Source: Rickettsiales bacterium
GTDB taxonomy: Bacteria; Bacteroidota; Bacteroidia; Cytophagales; Cyclobacteriaceae
DNA length: 44,379 nt
Reading direction: 5' to 3'
NCBI GenBank assembly: GCA_002729235.1
Contig: PBTY01000017.1
Location: 89,073-133,451, forward strand
Position numbers and translations under genes: made by a program. This document shows, piece after piece, positions 7,503-15,761 of this stretch; the stretch's first letter is position 1, and every line of letters starts with the position of its first letter. The notes below the pieces were generated by a model. It was not told the DNA's origin and did not search any database. It saw nothing but the letters and a program-made list of their open reading frames with translations.

Positions 7503-9160
7503 TAAAACTCAAGCAACTACTCTTAGTAGTCACCCTATTGGTCTCCGCTCAGTCTTATGGTACCTATCAAAATAAAAAATCAATCGATGAAACTGAGAAG
7601 ATATTTCTAACCGCTAAAGTCTGGGGATTTTTAAAATATTACCACCCTTCGGTTGCTAGTGGGAATTATAACTGGGATGAAGTATTCTATAGATGGGTAA
7701 AAGAAGTTCACATGATTGACTCAGCAGATCAGTTATCTGATTATTTGTTGGATGAAATCAAGCTTTTAGGAGAAATGGAAGCATGTAAAAAATGCAGAAA
7801 ACCTTCTAAAGAAATCTATTTTGAGAAGAACTTTGATCTCTCCTGGATTTCTGATTCGTCTAATTTTTCAAGTGACCTGATTGAGCAACTCTTACATATT
7901 GAGGCAAACCGATTCATCAAAGATCAATACTATGTCGAGCCAGATTATGCTCAGCATGTTAAATTCATCAATGAACCTGATTATTCAGGTGAATTGTGGG
8001 TGAAAGAAGAATTTAGACTTCTTACCTTGATTAAGTTCTGGAACGCTGTGGAATACTTTTATCCCTACAAGTATTTAATAGATGAGAAGTGGGATAATGT
8101 TCTGAAAGAAATGATCCCCAGATTCATGGATGTTACTGATGAATTGAAATTTCATCTATTAATCAGAGAATTGACGATAAAGATCGATGACTCACATGCT
8201 TTTTTCAGAAGCCCTAAGCTCAAGGAGTTTTTTGGCGAAAAGCAATTCCCATTCAACTACACATTCGTGGATGATCAGGTGGTCATTACACATCTTTTGG
8301 ATGATTCTTTGGCCCGTATCAATGATTTTCAAGTAGGAGATGTAATTCTAGAGATCGATGGCGAAAGAGTGCTGACAAAATACGAGCAAACAAAGAAATA
8401 TTACAATGGATCCAATGAGCTTACTAAAAGGAACTATTCGTTTGTTGGTCTTCTTCGAGGACACACCGATCAAGTCAGTATGACTTATGAACGGGGTGGA
8501 GTGATTTCTACTAAAACTGTTAATCGATACTCACGATCGGAAATCTCATTTAACTACCCTGAAAAGCCTCTGTGGAAAAAGATCAATGAGCATATTGGAT
8601 ATGTGGATGTCACCTCATTGACCGAGAAGAATCTAGACGAAGTGATGGAATCTCTTTTTGAAATGAAAAGTATCATATTTGATGTGAGAGGTTATCCTGA
8701 GTTCATACTTTATGAACTTGCAAAATACACCTTAAATGAACCTGTTGAATTTTTCCGGGCAATCAGACCGGATTATACCTATCCTGGAAAATTCATCTGG
8801 AGAGATACTTTCACTATCGGTAAGCGAAATAAAAATGCCTATTCTGGCAAGGTGATTATTCTCATCAATGAAGACACGCAGAGTTTAGCTGAATTCACGG
8901 CTATGTCTCTACAAGCCGTGGAGAACTCCATCACCGTGGGTCATCAAACATCTGCGGCCAATGGAGACGTATCTACATATACTTTTTTTGATGAATGTAC
9001 TACCTGGATATCTGGTCTTGGTGCCTATTATCACAACATGGATCAGACTCAACGAATAGGCCTGAAGGTAGATGTTGAAGTTTACGAAACACTCGAAGGT
9101 ATTCGAGAAGGTAGAGATGAATTATTAGAGAAAGCAATCCAAGTGGCACAGAAGAACTAG
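7499..9160 (+). CDS. S41-family (C-terminal processing/tricorn-like) peptidase homologue
   Basis: The 553-residue protein starts with a signal peptide (MIKLKQLLLVVTLLVSAQSYG). An N-terminal helical region with WGFLKYYHP and FWNAVEYFYPYK is typical of Bacteroidota S41 proteins. A PDZ-like segment follows (FQVGDVILEIDGERV). The protease core contains IIFDVRGYPE and LINEDTQSLAEFTAMSLQ, in which Ser of SLAE is the expected nucleophile. The catalytic Lys of classical Ctp proteases, about 25 residues later, is not evident (HQTSAANGD), a pattern I associate with a non-canonical S41 subgroup. The Cys-x-x-Cys near residue 97 is notable. It forms a coupled pair with the TPR gene. Substrate unknown. Confidence 0.82.
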   Translation: MIKLKQLLLVVTLLVSAQSYGTYQNKKSIDETEKIFLTAKVWGFLKYYHPSVASGNYNWDEVFYRWVKEVHMIDSADQLSDYLLDEIKLLGEMEACKKCRKPSKEIYFEKNFDLSWISDSSNFSSDLIEQLLHIEANRFIKDQYYVEPDYAQHVKFINEPDYSGELWVKEEFRLLTLIKFWNAVEYFYPYKYLIDEKWDNVLKEMIPRFMDVTDELKFHLLIRELTIKIDDSHAFFRSPKLKEFFGEKQFPFNYTFVDDQVVITHLLDDSLARINDFQVGDVILEIDGERVLTKYEQTKKYYNGSNELTKRNYSFVGLLRGHTDQVSMTYERGGVISTKTVNRYSRSEISFNYPEKPLWKKINEHIGYVDVTSLTEKNLDEVMESLFEMKSIIFDVRGYPEFILYELAKYTLNEPVEFFRAIRPDYTYPGKFIWRDTFTIGKRNKNAYSGKVIILINEDTQSLAEFTAMSLQAVENSITVGHQTSAANGDVSTYTFFDECTTWISGLGAYYHNMDQTQRIGLKVDVEVYETLEGIREGRDELLEKAIQVAQKN

Positions 9161-9312
9161 AAGAACACCTTAAGAATTTATGATGGAAGTTACTCTTGTT
9201 TGATCGGAGCCAAACATTTGAGTTTATTTCAGCATCGATGATTTTGCATTTCCCATCAAATATGGACCAAATGATATCATATGACTAGTTGTTCATTGGA
9301 AAAGACAAAAGT

Positions 9313-10509
9313 CTAATACCCCAAACCAAACCTGACACCCATTTCTAAGCCAGATAATTCGGCCAATCCTTTCATCCGACCTATGGTGGAGTACCCCGGA
9401 TAAAATGAACCTGACCTGCTCATATCATCCAACAACAGATGGCCGTGATCTGGGCGAACGGGTATCGACACATCTGATCTACCTTCTTCCATCCTTCTAG
9501 CTTGTTCCTTAACAATCTCGGTCATCAAAGCTGCCATTGGTGCACTTCCTTCTAAATGATTGGCCTCATAGAAACAATCATCTTCCTGATGCTGAACACT
9601 TCGCAAGTGCAGAAAATGCACTCTTGAACCAAACTCCTTAAAAAGAGCGACTAGATCATTGTCCCTTGAAGCACCTAAGGATCCTGTACAGAAAGTGATT
9701 CCGTTGGACAAAACATCCACCTCTGACATCAAATAATTTAGGTCTTCTCTATTTTTCACAACGCGTGGAAGACCAAAAATTGGCCTTGGAGGATCATCCG
9801 GATGGATGCAGAGATTGACACCTAAATCAGCGGCGGCAGGAGCTACCTGAACCAGAAAATTGATCAGGTTCTTACGCAATTGATTCGCATCGATATCTTG
9901 ATATCGTTCTAAATGATCTCTGAAGGTCTCCAAAGAGATCACATCTCGTGTACCTGGCAAACCCGCCATCAAAGTCTTTTGTAAGGCCTGAAATCCCGTT
10001 TCGTCCAAATGATCAAAATAGCTTTTTGCTTTTAGCTTAATATCCTCAGCATGCTCCTCTTCAGCCCCTTCTCTTCTCAAGACATAAAGATCAAATGCTG
10101 CATATGCCACATGATCGTACCTCAGCGCATGGCGTCCATCAGCCAGTTTATAATTAAGATCAGTTCGTGTCCAGTCAAGCACTGGCATGAAATTGTAACA
10201 TACCGTCCGAATATCATTTTTTGAAAGATTGGCCAGAGTTTCAATATACTTATCGATCAAAGCCTTGCAGTTGGTTCCGTTGGTTTTGATCTCTTCGTGT
10301 ACATTCACACTTTCTACCACTGACCATTTCAATCCAGAGGATTCAATCTCATCTTTTACGGATTTTATGGCTTCCGTCGACCAAACTTCCCCTGTTGGAA
10401 TCTTATGCAAAGCAGTGACAACACCTGTAGCCCCAGTTTGCCTTACATCATTGAGCGTAACGCCAAAATCGGGACCAAACCACCTAAAAGTTTTCTCTAA
10501 TAATTCCAC
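9313..10509 (-). CDS. uxuA: Mannonate dehydratase
   Basis: UxuA dehydrates D-mannonate to 2-keto-3-deoxygluconate in hexuronate catabolism. The 398-residue TIM-barrel enzyme begins MELLEKTFRWFGP and contains NFMPVLDWTRTDL. Probable metal ligands are His236 (CIHPDDPP), Cys274 (TFCTGSLGAS), His301 (HFLHLR) and Asp354 (RPDHGH), spaced much as in characterised family members. No signal peptide is present, so it is cytoplasmic. It starts 24 nt after the GH9 gene and should be co-transcribed with it. In a xylan locus with a GH67 glucuronidase it would process glucuronate after isomerase (UxaC) and reductase (UxuB) steps, which are not encoded in this window. Confidence 0.95.
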   Translation of the reverse strand: MELLEKTFRWFGPDFGVTLNDVRQTGATGVVTALHKIPTGEVWSTEAIKSVKDEIESSGLKWSVVESVNVHEEIKTNGTNCKALIDKYIETLANLSKNDIRTVCYNFMPVLDWTRTDLNYKLADGRHALRYDHVAYAAFDLYVLRREGAEEEHAEDIKLKAKSYFDHLDETGFQALQKTLMAGLPGTRDVISLETFRDHLERYQDIDANQLRKNLINFLVQVAPAAADLGVNLCIHPDDPPRPIFGLPRVVKNREDLNYLMSEVDVLSNGITFCTGSLGASRDNDLVALFKEFGSRVHFLHLRSVQHQEDDCFYEANHLEGSAPMAALMTEIVKEQARRMEEGRSDVSIPVRPDHGHLLLDDMSRSGSFYPGYSTIGRMKGLAELSGLEMGVRFGLGY

Positions 10510-10533
10510 TTAGTCAATCTAACTGGATTCGTA

Positions 10534-12282
10534 TTATTTAGAAAACCTTTCTTGATATATTGAATGAATAGCGCCAGCAACATAAACTAACGGAGCATTC
10601 CAATTGATTGCGACTTCATTGGTGGAATAACTGCATTCTTCGTCTATGTAACATTTGGCTGGTAATTGTTCCTTGTAGGAATCAGCGCCACAATCCTGGT
10701 GTATATTTCTTGGATTTGGACCTCCGACCAAAAATCCTGGAATTGGCTCCTTCACATGATCAGCAGCTGATTGGCGATGATGAATGTTCATTGGAGACTT
10801 AGCGCCAAATCCAGTAACAAAACAGTAGCCTGTGGCATTTCTTCCGAGTACGTAATCCAATCCTGAAACCGCTGCTTCAAAATACTCAACATTTCCAAGA
10901 GCTCTGTAAGCATTGATTAAAACCAGGCTTTCGTTTAAAATGACCGAATTACTTCCCCAGGCAAAACGCTCAATAGTCACCCTGTAAGGTGATTCTCTCC
11001 ATTGTGTAATAAGTCGTTCAGATAATTCTTTGAGTTCATCAGAGGCTTTTTTCTTGAGTCCGTTGTTTATATCACTAGAGGCTAGAGATATCAAACCAAG
11101 CGTCTCGACCGAAGACCAATCTGGCACCTCAAAACTACCAAGCGATTCAATTGAGTAATTTTCCAAATAGGATTCATTACCTGTGGCCAGGTAAAGCTCC
11201 GTAGCAGCCCAAAAAAACTCATCCTGAAAATGACCATCACCATATTCTCCAGTTCGAATGGATGGATATTTTGGATCATTAGACACCGGATTTTTATAGA
11301 CTACTTCTGGGTGTTTTATTGCCCAATCCCAAGCAGCATTAGCCTTTACCAATAACAATTCAGCGTAAGAGGAATCAATTTCTTTTATGATAGTACTTGT
11401 TTTGGCCATGACTGCCGCAAAATCCAAAGTAGCAGCAGTACCCTTTTTCACAACGAAACGCTGAGAGGATGCTTTGTCTGCTTCCATAAATCCTTCAAAA
11501 TCAGCTGTAGTGGTCTTGTGATAGACACCTCCATCCAATGTATCCTGCATGGTTTCCATCCAGCGCACATTCCATAAGATCTCATCTATTAGATCCGCCT
11601 GATCATTTACACTTTCTGGGATGTTCCAGGTAAGTGAGTCATACAAGGCTGAGTAGTGTTCATAGGCGATCAATAGAGTGTAAGTGGAAATTCCAGAATT
11701 CACCACATATTTATTGAAATCCCCTGCATCATACCAACCATATGGAGTGGAGATGGAAGTACCCGCACTCATAAAATCCCCTGCTGCTGATGCGTGAACA
11801 ACAACCGCTGTATCAGGATGTGAAAAGGGACGTTGGTAAATTCCCGCATACTTTTCTGGCAATTCAGTAGTAGCACGATTAAAGTAAAAGGTCTTGGCAG
11901 ATGACTTAATTAATTCCGTATAGGGCTGGTCAGAGATTTGAAATTTTTGAGATTTAGCATTACCAGACTGTAGGTAATAAGTTCCCTGGTGGTTAAATTC
12001 CGAGAAATCAAGAATAGACACCTTCTCATCGGAAAGGTCCCAATATTCTGGTTGTAAGACTTGTCCCGTATAGACCACCTGACCATCCAAATTTCTAATT
12101 TCAAATTGATCGAGGTTTGGACTAACCACCGCAGCGACTTTCACTCCAGCAGTAGGATATCCAATCTGATTCAATCTTACGATTGATTCGGTTTCTCTAT
12201 ACTTATCTGTGAATGCACATTGATTGAGAATACACAGCAGGATAAATCCAGAACAAAACTTAATTAACCCTGTAACTTTCAT
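10534..12282 (-). CDS. GH9 family glycoside hydrolase, lipoprotein
   Basis: The 582-residue protein has a lipoprotein signal ending ILNQC (Cys22). An N-terminal Ig-like CelD_N domain (about residues 30-125, IVRLNQIGYPTAGVKVAAVV) precedes a GH9 (alpha/alpha)6 barrel. Catalytic residues are visible: Asp185/Asp188 in WYDAGDFNKYV and the general acid Glu556 in STNEVAINWNAP. GFLVGGPNPRN is also typical. The family holds inverting endo-beta-1,4-glucanases and exo-acting glucosidases or glucosaminidases, so the substrate is not fixed. No acidic cluster follows the lipid Cys, which suggests the periplasmic face rather than the surface. It follows the SusCD-SGBP genes after a hairpin and leads into uxuA. 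Confidence 0.92.
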   Translation of the reverse strand: MKVTGLIKFCSGFILLCILNQCAFTDKYRETESIVRLNQIGYPTAGVKVAAVVSPNLDQFEIRNLDGQVVYTGQVLQPEYWDLSDEKVSILDFSEFNHQGTYYLQSGNAKSQKFQISDQPYTELIKSSAKTFYFNRATTELPEKYAGIYQRPFSHPDTAVVVHASAAGDFMSAGTSISTPYGWYDAGDFNKYVVNSGISTYTLLIAYEHYSALYDSLTWNIPESVNDQADLIDEILWNVRWMETMQDTLDGGVYHKTTTADFEGFMEADKASSQRFVVKKGTAATLDFAAVMAKTSTIIKEIDSSYAELLLVKANAAWDWAIKHPEVVYKNPVSNDPKYPSIRTGEYGDGHFQDEFFWAATELYLATGNESYLENYSIESLGSFEVPDWSSVETLGLISLASSDINNGLKKKASDELKELSERLITQWRESPYRVTIERFAWGSNSVILNESLVLINAYRALGNVEYFEAAVSGLDYVLGRNATGYCFVTGFGAKSPMNIHHRQSAADHVKEPIPGFLVGGPNPRNIHQDCGADSYKEQLPAKCYIDEECSYSTNEVAINWNAPLVYVAGAIHSIYQERFSK

Positions 12283-12323
12283 TTCATCATTTAGCGGTTA
12301 TCATTATCATCCCAAGGATAATA

Positions 12324-12343
12324 ACCCCGGCAGATGCCGGGGT
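12324..12343 (-). terminator. Strong GC hairpin between the SGBP and GH9 genes (terminator or attenuator)
   Basis: ACCCCGGCA and TGCCGGGGT form a perfect inverted repeat in an otherwise AT-rich 82-nt gap, folding with CCCCGGC/GCCGGGG around a 4-nt loop. Read leftward it is followed by TTATTATCCTT, only a weak T tract. It may end most susC-SGBP transcripts and lower expression of GH9-uxuA, or stabilise the upstream message. Confidence 0.6.
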
Positions 12344-12364
12344 ATTATCAATATATTCTTTGAA

Positions 12365-14473
12365 CTATTTTCTTTCAAATCTTACATTATCGATGTAAAA
12401 ATCTAGAGCAGTCGTTCCTCCCTGGAATGTAAAGGCAGCTCCAAATTCTCCTCCAAGATCACCAATATCTGTAGGTGAGTTAGTTCCAGTACCAAAGGCA
12501 TCTTTGAATTCAGACATTTCCACCGTAACAGTCACCCATCCTGAGGTTGCTGCAATAGTCTCTCCGGCAGGACTTGTTGGCCCATACAAGTAAAAGAAGT
12601 CACCCGTATCACCCTTCAATCTGAACTTTATTTCTCCTTGTTCAATAGGTTTATTCACCTGGATATCAAACTTGAAGACAAAATTACCAGGATCTTCTCC
12701 TGATAAAGAGGTAGGGAAGTTGTCTGATCCATTTCTAAAGAAGAGCGATTGCCAATCTCCTCCTGCCTCAACAAGATTTATGTGACCATAAGCGGTACCA
12801 TCAGCTGAGGTAGCTGCATCCTCTACAATAGCTACATCTCCCCACCATGAATTCTTTCCATTGAAGTCAAAAATAACCAAATCAGGATCAGTCACCGGAT
12901 CATTGGACTTATCAAAACCAACACGATCTACATACATTACTTCTCCTCCAGCTGTTCCTTCCATTTTAAAAATGATATTGTTGACATCCGTCAAATTCAC
13001 ATCTGGATAACTAGATAGGTCTATTTTGAATTGAGTCCACTTACCTTCTTCTATAGTTACAGTGTTGTAGTTACCCCAAGTATTACTTAAAATAATCGCA
13101 ACTTGCTTGCCTGAAGTTCCTGGGCCTCCAAATAAGGAAAATGCGAAAGCATCCAAATTCGAAGCATCTACTCCGCTTAAATTACCGATTTGAAGTCCAC
13201 CATCAGTCCCAGTGTATGTGATTTTAGCAGATAAGCTACCAGAATAGAATTGATCTCCACTGGCAAAATCAGTATCACCTCCCCAGCTCCAGTTTTGACC
13301 ATTGAAGAAAAATGCATCATCATAAATACTCAATGGAAGTGGTGGTGGTCCGTCACCAGGAACAATCAATGTAACTCCTAAACCACCCGAAAAACCATGT
13401 ATGGTAGTATAGTTAATAGCACCATTATCTGACCCTTCTGGTACTGACACTACTATTTCCGTGGAGGATTGACTTACAAATTGATCCACTATTCCTCCCG
13501 CCGGAAATTCAAGTGATGCTACCAAATCCAAATCTGTACCAACGATTGTTAAATCATCCTCACCAGGAACCGCCGGTGAAGGACTGAGACTTGTGCCCAC
13601 AGGCAAAATAATTGTTAGCTCTTCTGAAGTAACCACATCAACTGGAGAAGCTTGTTTCAATGTGAGAGTACCAGCTACCACATTAGCAGGAACCGCTAAT
13701 ACGATTTCTGAGGCAGACTGACTCTTAAACTCAGATTTCAATACCGTCACTTCTTCAGACAAAACAACTGAGGTTACCAAATCCAGGTCCGTCCCTTTGA
13801 TGGTCAAATCATCGGTATGACGAATGGAAGCAGGACTAAGTTCAGTTACTGCAGGGAGAGTCACCTGAAGCTGAGATTCGGTACCAAAGGTCATTGGTTC
13901 TGTACCTCCTGAGGAGAATATCAAGAAACCAGATTGAGCCTCCATCGGCACTTCCACAACCAACTCTTTCAAAGACTGACTAACAAAATCCTCCTTATCC
14001 AAAGTGATATCGGCTGGAAATGTGATAGTTTCAATCCAGTTAAGTTTATCACCTGTTATAGTCAGGTTAGTACCAGGTTTTGTCTCTGATGTAAATCCAC
14101 TAATTACTACAGGTACCTCGAAATTCAAAATAGTCTTGGTTTCAAGGGTGTTACCATCTGATACGTTCAGTGTGATAGTACCTGCCTCTGCGGCAGCAGG
14201 AACATTGAGCTTTATTTGTCCAGCATTATGGGAAGTGAATCCATCCTTTGATACCTCCACATCTGGTTTGAAGACTATGGAATTGATTTTATCCAGGTTG
14301 GTTCCTATAAACACTATTTCCTCTCCATGTTTCACACCTGCAGGCCCGAAGCTCAATACTTCTACCTCAGAAGTTCCCACTTCGTCTTCCTCACAAGCTG
14401 TCGTGAAGACCAGTGCCAGCAACATCAAAAGAGTTGCTGACCACTGAAATATATTTTTAGATATTATTTTCAT
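12365..14473 (-). CDS. TIG-repeat surface glycan-binding lipoprotein with two C-terminal binding modules
   Basis: The 702-residue lipoprotein has a signal ending FTTACEEDE. The acidic residues right after the Cys resemble the lipoprotein export signal that puts proteins on the Bacteroidota surface. Four IPT/TIG (Ig-like) repeats occupy about residues 38-372, recognisable by 'GTNLDKI', 'GDKLNWI' and 'GTDLDLV' after a Pro/Gly turn. Two beta-sandwich modules follow, at about 383-525 (FFNGQNWSWGGD...) and 531-702 (FDFNGKNSWWGD...). The second resembles the C-terminal domain of SGBP-B proteins from xyloglucan and beta-glucan loci. Trp/Phe-rich loops are likely binding platforms. It lies 12 nt after the shorter SGBP. 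The glycan is inferred to be xylan from context only. Confidence 0.85.
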   Translation of the reverse strand: MKIISKNIFQWSATLLMLLALVFTTACEEDEVGTSEVEVLSFGPAGVKHGEEIVFIGTNLDKINSIVFKPDVEVSKDGFTSHNAGQIKLNVPAAAEAGTITLNVSDGNTLETKTILNFEVPVVISGFTSETKPGTNLTITGDKLNWIETITFPADITLDKEDFVSQSLKELVVEVPMEAQSGFLIFSSGGTEPMTFGTESQLQVTLPAVTELSPASIRHTDDLTIKGTDLDLVTSVVLSEEVTVLKSEFKSQSASEIVLAVPANVVAGTLTLKQASPVDVVTSEELTIILPVGTSLSPSPAVPGEDDLTIVGTDLDLVASLEFPAGGIVDQFVSQSSTEIVVSVPEGSDNGAINYTTIHGFSGGLGVTLIVPGDGPPPLPLSIYDDAFFFNGQNWSWGGDTDFASGDQFYSGSLSAKITYTGTDGGLQIGNLSGVDASNLDAFAFSLFGGPGTSGKQVAIILSNTWGNYNTVTIEEGKWTQFKIDLSSYPDVNLTDVNNIIFKMEGTAGGEVMYVDRVGFDKSNDPVTDPDLVIFDFNGKNSWWGDVAIVEDAATSADGTAYGHINLVEAGGDWQSLFFRNGSDNFPTSLSGEDPGNFVFKFDIQVNKPIEQGEIKFRLKGDTGDFFYLYGPTSPAGETIAATSGWVTVTVEMSEFKDAFGTGTNSPTDIGDLGGEFGAAFTFQGGTTALDFYIDNVRFERK

Positions 14474-14485
14474 TTTACTGCTCTG

Positions 14486-15748
14486 TTAAGGTTGAACAAA
14501 TCGAATGTTGTCAATGTACATCTCGACATAGCGACCATCACTTTCGGGAGAACCAATCAGCCAGGTACTCAATGATCCAGCAGCTGTTTCAATGAATTTC
14601 TGACCACCTGTATAGACAACATCACCAGGAACATCAATAAAATATTGGAAATCTGTCATCGGAATAGTCACAGTAATCCACTGACCATCAGTCGTATACT
14701 CATCACCAGTTTCTGACCATGGCCCCCAAATAGCTCGGGCATTGATGCTATTACTCCATACTTCCTGATTACTTCCTGTGTGTTCTGGAGGAGCAAGACA
14801 AAAATTCAGATAGCCACCGTACCAGGTATTTACTTTTACTTCAAACTTCATCACATATTCCTGGTATGAATTAGGATAATATGGATAGAAATTTGAATCT
14901 CTGTTTGGATCACTTCCACCCCAGTATTCCATCATCTTGGTGGATGATGCTGGTGCTCCTGGCCCTTCATCTCGTTCATTGGCAGCGATTTCACCACCAA
15001 CGATTAAGTAGTTGCCATCAATTGGGCCATCCGCATTGTCTAGCGCACCAATTCTCCAACCGTTTGGATTTAATCCATCAAAATCAAGAACTACATTCCG
15101 TGAATCCCAAACATGGAAAGTAGAAGTAGCTTCGCCAAAATTGGTTGTGATTACAACAGCTCCTTCAGTGGCTCCGTCAGGAACTGGTATTTCCAATTGA
15201 TTTTGGCTTAGCACAGTAGCCTCTACTACAGCGCCTCCTCCGGTAAACTCAACTGTTACAGGAGTTACATCAAAAAAGTAGTTCCCATTGATAATTAGAC
15301 TTTCTCCAGCCAGGGGCCATTCATTTAAGGCACTGTAAATTTCCGGTGCTGGAATGGTCACCTCAAAATCATGCGCCACTGTATCTAAATGGTCATCCAC
15401 CAAATAGAGCTTATTGGTCACTTCTAAAGGTGCAATACTTGGCACTGAAACAATGATCGTTTCATTGGTCACCCAAGATGGCGTCACAACAGCCTGTCTA
15501 TCATTAAACCAAACTTCCCTGGTACCACCGAGGTTTTCACCCATTATCACTATACCAGCGCCTAATTCACCTCTCACTAGCAGGGAATCACTTTGGTCAG
15601 GATCAGTTACTCTGATGTAACTTATAATAGGCGCACCATTTGGTTCTTCTCTTGGGACACCATCATCTTCTTCGCAAGAACCCAGTATGAACAATGCCAT
15701 CACCAAAACTGGCAACAGAGCATTATGTATATATTTTCTAAAATTCAT
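14486..15748 (-). CDS. SGBP-B-type surface glycan-binding lipoprotein
   Basis: From the ATG at 15748 the protein has 420 residues and starts MNFRKYIHNALLPVLVMALF with a lipobox ILGSC. CEEDDG after it suggests surface export. Two TIG/Ig-like repeats (IVIMGENLGGTREVWFND, then LIINGNYFFDVTPVTVEF) are followed by a C-terminal domain starting LDFDGLNPNGWRIG and ending YIDNIRF, which matches the SGBP-B glycan-binding domain type. An in-frame ATG at 15769 would overlap susD by 8 nt and is less likely. It is the third gene of the susCD operon. It would capture polysaccharide at the cell surface and pass it to SusD/SusC. Confidence 0.85.
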   Translation of the reverse strand: MNFRKYIHNALLPVLVMALFILGSCEEDDGVPREEPNGAPIISYIRVTDPDQSDSLLVRGELGAGIVIMGENLGGTREVWFNDRQAVVTPSWVTNETIIVSVPSIAPLEVTNKLYLVDDHLDTVAHDFEVTIPAPEIYSALNEWPLAGESLIINGNYFFDVTPVTVEFTGGGAVVEATVLSQNQLEIPVPDGATEGAVVITTNFGEATSTFHVWDSRNVVLDFDGLNPNGWRIGALDNADGPIDGNYLIVGGEIAANERDEGPGAPASSTKMMEYWGGSDPNRDSNFYPYYPNSYQEYVMKFEVKVNTWYGGYLNFCLAPPEHTGSNQEVWSNSINARAIWGPWSETGDEYTTDGQWITVTIPMTDFQYFIDVPGDVVYTGGQKFIETAAGSLSTWLIGSPESDGRYVEMYIDNIRFVQP

Positions 15749-15761
15749 TTCAGTCAATTTT

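Noticed and set aside
14004-14447. 147-residue rightward open frame
   Set aside because: It lies wholly inside the TIG-repeat SGBP gene on the opposite strand, has low-complexity Ser/Val/Pro composition and no family signature.
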